Shown: one piece after another, positions 61,466-64,000 of the stretch
Layout of the letters: the number at the start of each line of letters is the position of its first letter
How positions within the stretch are numbered: position 1 is the stretch's first letter
DNA from: Actinacidiphila rubida
Lineage (GTDB): Bacteria; Actinomycetota; Actinomycetes; Streptomycetales; Streptomycetaceae
Assembly: GCF_900110255.1 (NCBI RefSeq)
Contig: NZ_FODD01000030.1
Span: forward strand, 41,915 to 105,914
Length of the DNA: 64,000 bases
Reading direction: 5' to 3'
The notes under the pieces: model-generated
Databases searched by the model: none
Told to the model about the DNA's origin: nothing
Seen by the model: only the letters and a program-made list of their open reading frames with translations
Program-made: the position numbers and the translations under genes

Positions 61466-61981
61466 ATGAACGTAGTGGAAGCCCTGACAGAACGAAACGC
61501 AGATTTCGCCGCCTCCAGCTTCGCGCCCGGACTGCGGCTGATGCCTTCGTTGAAGACCATTGTCATCGGCTGTGTCGACCCACGCGTCGACCCGGAGGCC
61601 GTGCTCGGAACAGACCTCGGTGAAGTCGCGACAATCCGTAATGTCGGGGGCCGCGTCACGCCGGGCGTGATGGGCGAGCTGGCCATGCTCCGGAAAGTGA
61701 CCCAGGCGTTCGGCGGTGACATCGGCCCAGGGTGGGAATTCATCGTTCTCCATCACACGCAGTGTGGAATCACGAAGCTGGAGGGCGCGCCCGAGGCGCT
61801 CTCTGAATACTTCGGGGTTGACCAAACGGACCTGGCTGAAGAGTACGTGAGCGATCCGCACGCTGCCGTCACAAAGGACGTCGAAAAGCTCCGCTCGAAC
61901 ACGGACTTGACAGGAGTCCGCGTCTCCGGACTCGTGTACGACGTCAGCACCGGCAAGGTGGAGACAGTTGTGGCCCCGTGA
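61466..61981 (+). CDS. small beta-carbonic anhydrase-like protein, first copy
   Basis: The 171-residue protein has the beta-class zinc pattern: Cys-x-Asp-x-Arg in VIGCVDPRVDPEAVLG and His-x2-Cys in VLHHTQCGITKLEG, with RNVGGRVTPGVMGEL between. It is short, like mycobacterial type Rv1284. Beta-carbonic anhydrases interconvert CO2 and bicarbonate. It lies between the SLAC1-type gene and a second copy, and its stop overlaps an upstream start of that copy. Confidence 0.85.
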   Translation: MNVVEALTERNADFAASSFAPGLRLMPSLKTIVIGCVDPRVDPEAVLGTDLGEVATIRNVGGRVTPGVMGELAMLRKVTQAFGGDIGPGWEFIVLHHTQCGITKLEGAPEALSEYFGVDQTDLAEEYVSDPHAAVTKDVEKLRSNTDLTGVRVSGLVYDVSTGKVETVVAP

Positions 61982-62052
61982 ATTCGGGCTCGGCCGTCAA
62001 ACGGCTGGGGCGAAGTGGTGCGGGACCTTGTCGTTCAACCAGAGGGGACGTC

Positions 62053-62589
62053 GTGACATCCATAAGTGAGCTGATAGAACGGAACACTTCCTTTGCCACC
62101 GACCGTTTCAGGGCCGACCTGGGGATCAACCCGTCCGGCAACCTCATGGTCATCGGCTGCGTTGATCCGCGGGTCGACCCCGCCTGCATCCTGGGTTTGG
62201 AGCAAGGTGAGGCCGCGGTCATCCGAAACGTCGGGGGCCGCATCACACCGGCAACCCTGAGTTCTCTGGCCATGCTGAAAAAGGTCGGAGAAGCCAACAG
62301 CACAGGACAGTCGCCCGGTGACTGGAACCTCGTCGTTCTTCACCACACAGACTGCGGGATGACCGATCTTTCCGCCTATCCGAACCTCCTGGCCAAGTAT
62401 TTCGAAATCGCCCCGGAGGATCTCCGCGATAAGTCGGTCGACGATCCTTTCAAATCGGTACAGGTCGACGTCGGTGTGGCACTTCACGAGATCAAGCGCA
62501 GCCGTTACTTCGTCACCGGACTGGTGTACGACGTGGCCACGGGCCTTGTCGATCAGGTGGTTCCACCGACAGAGGCCGGCACCCATTAG
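62053..62589 (+). CDS. small beta-carbonic anhydrase-like protein, second copy
   Basis: The 178-residue protein is a paralogue of the preceding one (MVIGCVDPRVDPACILG, RNVGGRITPATLSSLAML, VLHHTDCGMTDLSA) and keeps all the putative zinc and Asp/Arg residues. The frame is open from GTG 61978, but AGAGGGGA precedes GTG 62053, and the alignment with its partner starts there. The two may form homo- or heterodimers. A hairpin follows the stop. Confidence 0.85.
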   Translation: MTSISELIERNTSFATDRFRADLGINPSGNLMVIGCVDPRVDPACILGLEQGEAAVIRNVGGRITPATLSSLAMLKKVGEANSTGQSPGDWNLVVLHHTDCGMTDLSAYPNLLAKYFEIAPEDLRDKSVDDPFKSVQVDVGVALHEIKRSRYFVTGLVYDVATGLVDQVVPPTEAGTH

Positions 62590-62593
62590 TGAA

Positions 62594-62628
62594 GCCCTGA
62601 CTTTATGGACGGTGCGCCGGGTCAGGGC
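62594..62628 (+). terminator. hairpin after the carbonic anhydrase pair
   Basis: GCCCTGAC (62594-62601) pairs with GTCAGGGC (62621-62628) around 19 bases, just after the second carbonic anhydrase stop. The stem is short, so this is a modest candidate for a terminator or processing site. Confidence 0.45.
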
Positions 62629-62654
62629 ACGAAACCGATAAGCAACGAAAGAAG

Positions 62655-63467
62655 ATGAAAAAAATCATGGAGAGTTCGCGAGCTCCCGTCGTGTTCATCC
62701 ACGGGCTGTGGGTCCACGCCTCGTCGTGGGCGCCCTGGATGACCATGTTCGAGGACGCCGGGTACGCACCCGTTGCGCCGGGCTGGCCCGGGGACGCCGA
62801 AAGCGTCGACGAGACGCGGGCGACGCCGGAAAATCAGGCAGGCAAAGGCTTCGATGATGTTGTCGAGCACTATCGGCAAATCATCGAGAAGCTCGACACC
62901 AAGCCGATTCTGGTAGGACACTCGTTCGGCGGAACGGTGGCGGAGAAGCTTCTCGGCATGAACCTGGCCAGGGCGGCGGTCGCGATCGACGCGGCTCAGA
63001 TCAAGGGCGTACTTCCTGTCCCTATTGCCGCACTGCGCAGCGCATTTCCCGCACTGAAGAACCCGGCGAACCTCAACAAGGCGGTGAGCCTCACCGCCGA
63101 GCAGTTCCGCTACGCCTTCGGCAACGCGCTGCCGCCGGAGGAATCCGACGAACTTCACGAGCTCTGGAGCATCCCGGGACCGGCCAAGCCCCTGTTCGAA
63201 GCCTCGGTGATGAACTTCGCCCCCCATTCGCCCCTCAAGGTCGACACCGGCAACGAGGAACGCGGGCCGCTGCTTCTGATCATGGGCGGCCAGGACCACA
63301 CGGTGCCGGAGAAGATCACCAAAGCGACCCTCAAGCAGTACCGCCACTCCTCGGCGGTAACCGATGTCGAGGAGTTCGCCGATCGCGGCCATTCCCTCAC
63401 GATCGACAAGGGGTGGCCGGACGTGGCCTCCCTCAGCCTGCAATGGCTGAAGGATCGCGGTCTCTGA
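62655..63467 (+). CDS. cytoplasmic alpha/beta hydrolase
   Basis: The 270-residue protein lacks a signal peptide. It has the hydrolase motifs VVFIHGLWVHASSWAPWMTM, nucleophile elbow GHSFGGTVAEKLL, acid in LLLIMGGQDHTVPEKI and His in FADRGHSLTIDKGWPDV. The group includes haloalkane dehalogenase-like and lactone-cleaving enzymes. AAAGAAG precedes the ATG; a second ATG four codons later is possible. Confidence 0.87.
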   Translation: MKKIMESSRAPVVFIHGLWVHASSWAPWMTMFEDAGYAPVAPGWPGDAESVDETRATPENQAGKGFDDVVEHYRQIIEKLDTKPILVGHSFGGTVAEKLLGMNLARAAVAIDAAQIKGVLPVPIAALRSAFPALKNPANLNKAVSLTAEQFRYAFGNALPPEESDELHELWSIPGPAKPLFEASVMNFAPHSPLKVDTGNEERGPLLLIMGGQDHTVPEKITKATLKQYRHSSAVTDVEEFADRGHSLTIDKGWPDVASLSLQWLKDRGL

Positions 63468-63522
63468 AAGCGCAGTGCTCATCACGCTGTAGCAATCCGA
63501 AAATATCAACTGAAAGAGGAAA

Positions 63523-64000
63523 ATGAACACCAAGGCAAAGATCGCGGTCGCCTCGGCAGCGGTTGCCGGTGCCGTCGGCCTCGCCGCCGCGGCACCGTCC
63601 GCAGGGGCATCGCCGGTGCCGGGCGACAAGCCGACGGTTGTCCTTGTGCATGGTGCGTGGGCGGACGGGTCGAGTTGGGCGGGTGTGACCGCACGGTTGC
63701 AGGACGAGGGCTACACGGTGGATGTCGTGCCTGACACTCTGCGCGGTGTGGCGACCGACTCGGCCAACCTGCACGCGTTCCTGGAGACGATCACCGGTCC
63801 GATCGTGCTGGTCGGCCACTCCTACGGCGGCATGGTCATCAGCAATGCCGCGGTCGGCGTCACCAACGTGAAGTCGCTCGTCTACGTCGACGCGTTCATC
63901 CCCGACGAAGGGGAGTCCGCCGGCCAGCTCAGCACAGGTTCCGCCCTGGCGGTGAAGGACCCCAGCACCGTCTTCAACACCGTCAGCATTCCCAACGGGG
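63523..64000 (+). CDS. secreted alpha/beta hydrolase, cut by the window edge
   Basis: The first 159 codons are visible. ATG 63523 follows AAAGAGG. A signal peptide (AVAGAVGLAAAAPSAGAS) leads to VVLVHGAWADGSSWAGVTAR, DTLRGVATDSANL, GHSYGGMVISNAAVG and DPSTVFNTV. It is a close relative of the secreted hydrolase at 52548-53432. The acid and His of the triad should follow outside the window. Confidence 0.85.
   Translation, partial: MNTKAKIAVASAAVAGAVGLAAAAPSAGASPVPGDKPTVVLVHGAWADGSSWAGVTARLQDEGYTVDVVPDTLRGVATDSANLHAFLETITGPIVLVGHSYGGMVISNAAVGVTNVKSLVYVDAFIPDEGESAGQLSTGSALAVKDPSTVFNTVSIPNG

Noticed and set aside
1..64000. CRISPR arrays, tRNA or rRNA genes and complete insertion sequences
   Set aside because: No spaced identical repeats, no cloverleaf-like clusters and no intact transposase with terminal repeats were seen by eye. 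A tRNAscan-SE and CRISPR search would settle this.

Overview
The window is 64 kb of high-GC actinomycete DNA, most likely from Streptomyces or a close relative in the Streptomycetaceae. The support is very GC-rich third codon positions, many GTG and TTG starts, dense start/stop overlaps, and typical families: a SARP-type regulator, an ECF41 sigma factor with its partner, MmyB-type XRE regulators, HxlR regulators, a streptogrisin-like protease and LAXTG-type sorting. No rRNA, tRNA or CRISPR array was seen.

Region 1 (1-17.3 kb) is the most coherent and unusual part. It is one long plus-strand run in which the parts of a phosphate-type ABC importer (pstC, pstA, a membrane-anchored PstS-like protein, a second small binding protein, and pstB at the far end) enclose a set of cell-surface genes. 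These are an 858-residue anchored secreted protein, a WxL-like Ig-domain protein, a DUF916 protein fused to a second surface domain, an LAXTG-anchored protein, a further secreted Ig-like protein, and a class-E-like sortase that has lost both its catalytic His and Cys. Four of these proteins share an unnamed domain of about 120 residues. I infer a surface-displayed substrate-capture and import system; its substrate is unknown.

Region 2 (17.3-22.7 kb) is a scrapyard with a few intact genes. It holds remnants of a luciferase-like oxidoreductase, an epimerase and a LuxR/LAL regulator, plus a HEAT-repeat protein, a nitroreductase, and a divergent ECF41 sigma factor/carboxymuconolactone decarboxylase pair with matching promoters. 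Region 3 (22.7-32.2 kb) has two coupled FtsX-type permeases, a convergent ABC ATPase with an AbrB-like tail, and a SARP/NB-ARC-type regulator with a broken P-loop.

Region 4 (32.3-43.9 kb) is accessory. It contains a tandem pair of ASCH-Nudix genes (one frameshifted), an intact and a ruined copy of an MmyB-type regulator facing each other, a CMD/cupin/aldo-keto reductase operon, a transposase remnant, a secreted serine protease, a DJ-1/PfpI protein and CutA.

Region 5 (43.9-51.7 kb) is a tightly coupled cassette. An XRE/TPR regulator faces primase-like, ATP-binding and zinc-ribbon small genes. A second operon follows: HhH DNA glycosylase, B12-binding radical SAM enzyme, thymidylate kinase homologue and MazG-like protein. 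This combination suggests processing of an unusual nucleotide.

Region 6 (51.7-64 kb) has lower GC and is made of catabolic and stress genes: secreted alpha/beta hydrolases (the last cut by the window edge), a nitrilase, a YciI-like protein, an MFS pump and two HxlR regulators with palindromic operators, an NmrA-like protein, an AraC regulator, and a SLAC1/TehA-type channel followed by two small beta-carbonic-anhydrase-like proteins.
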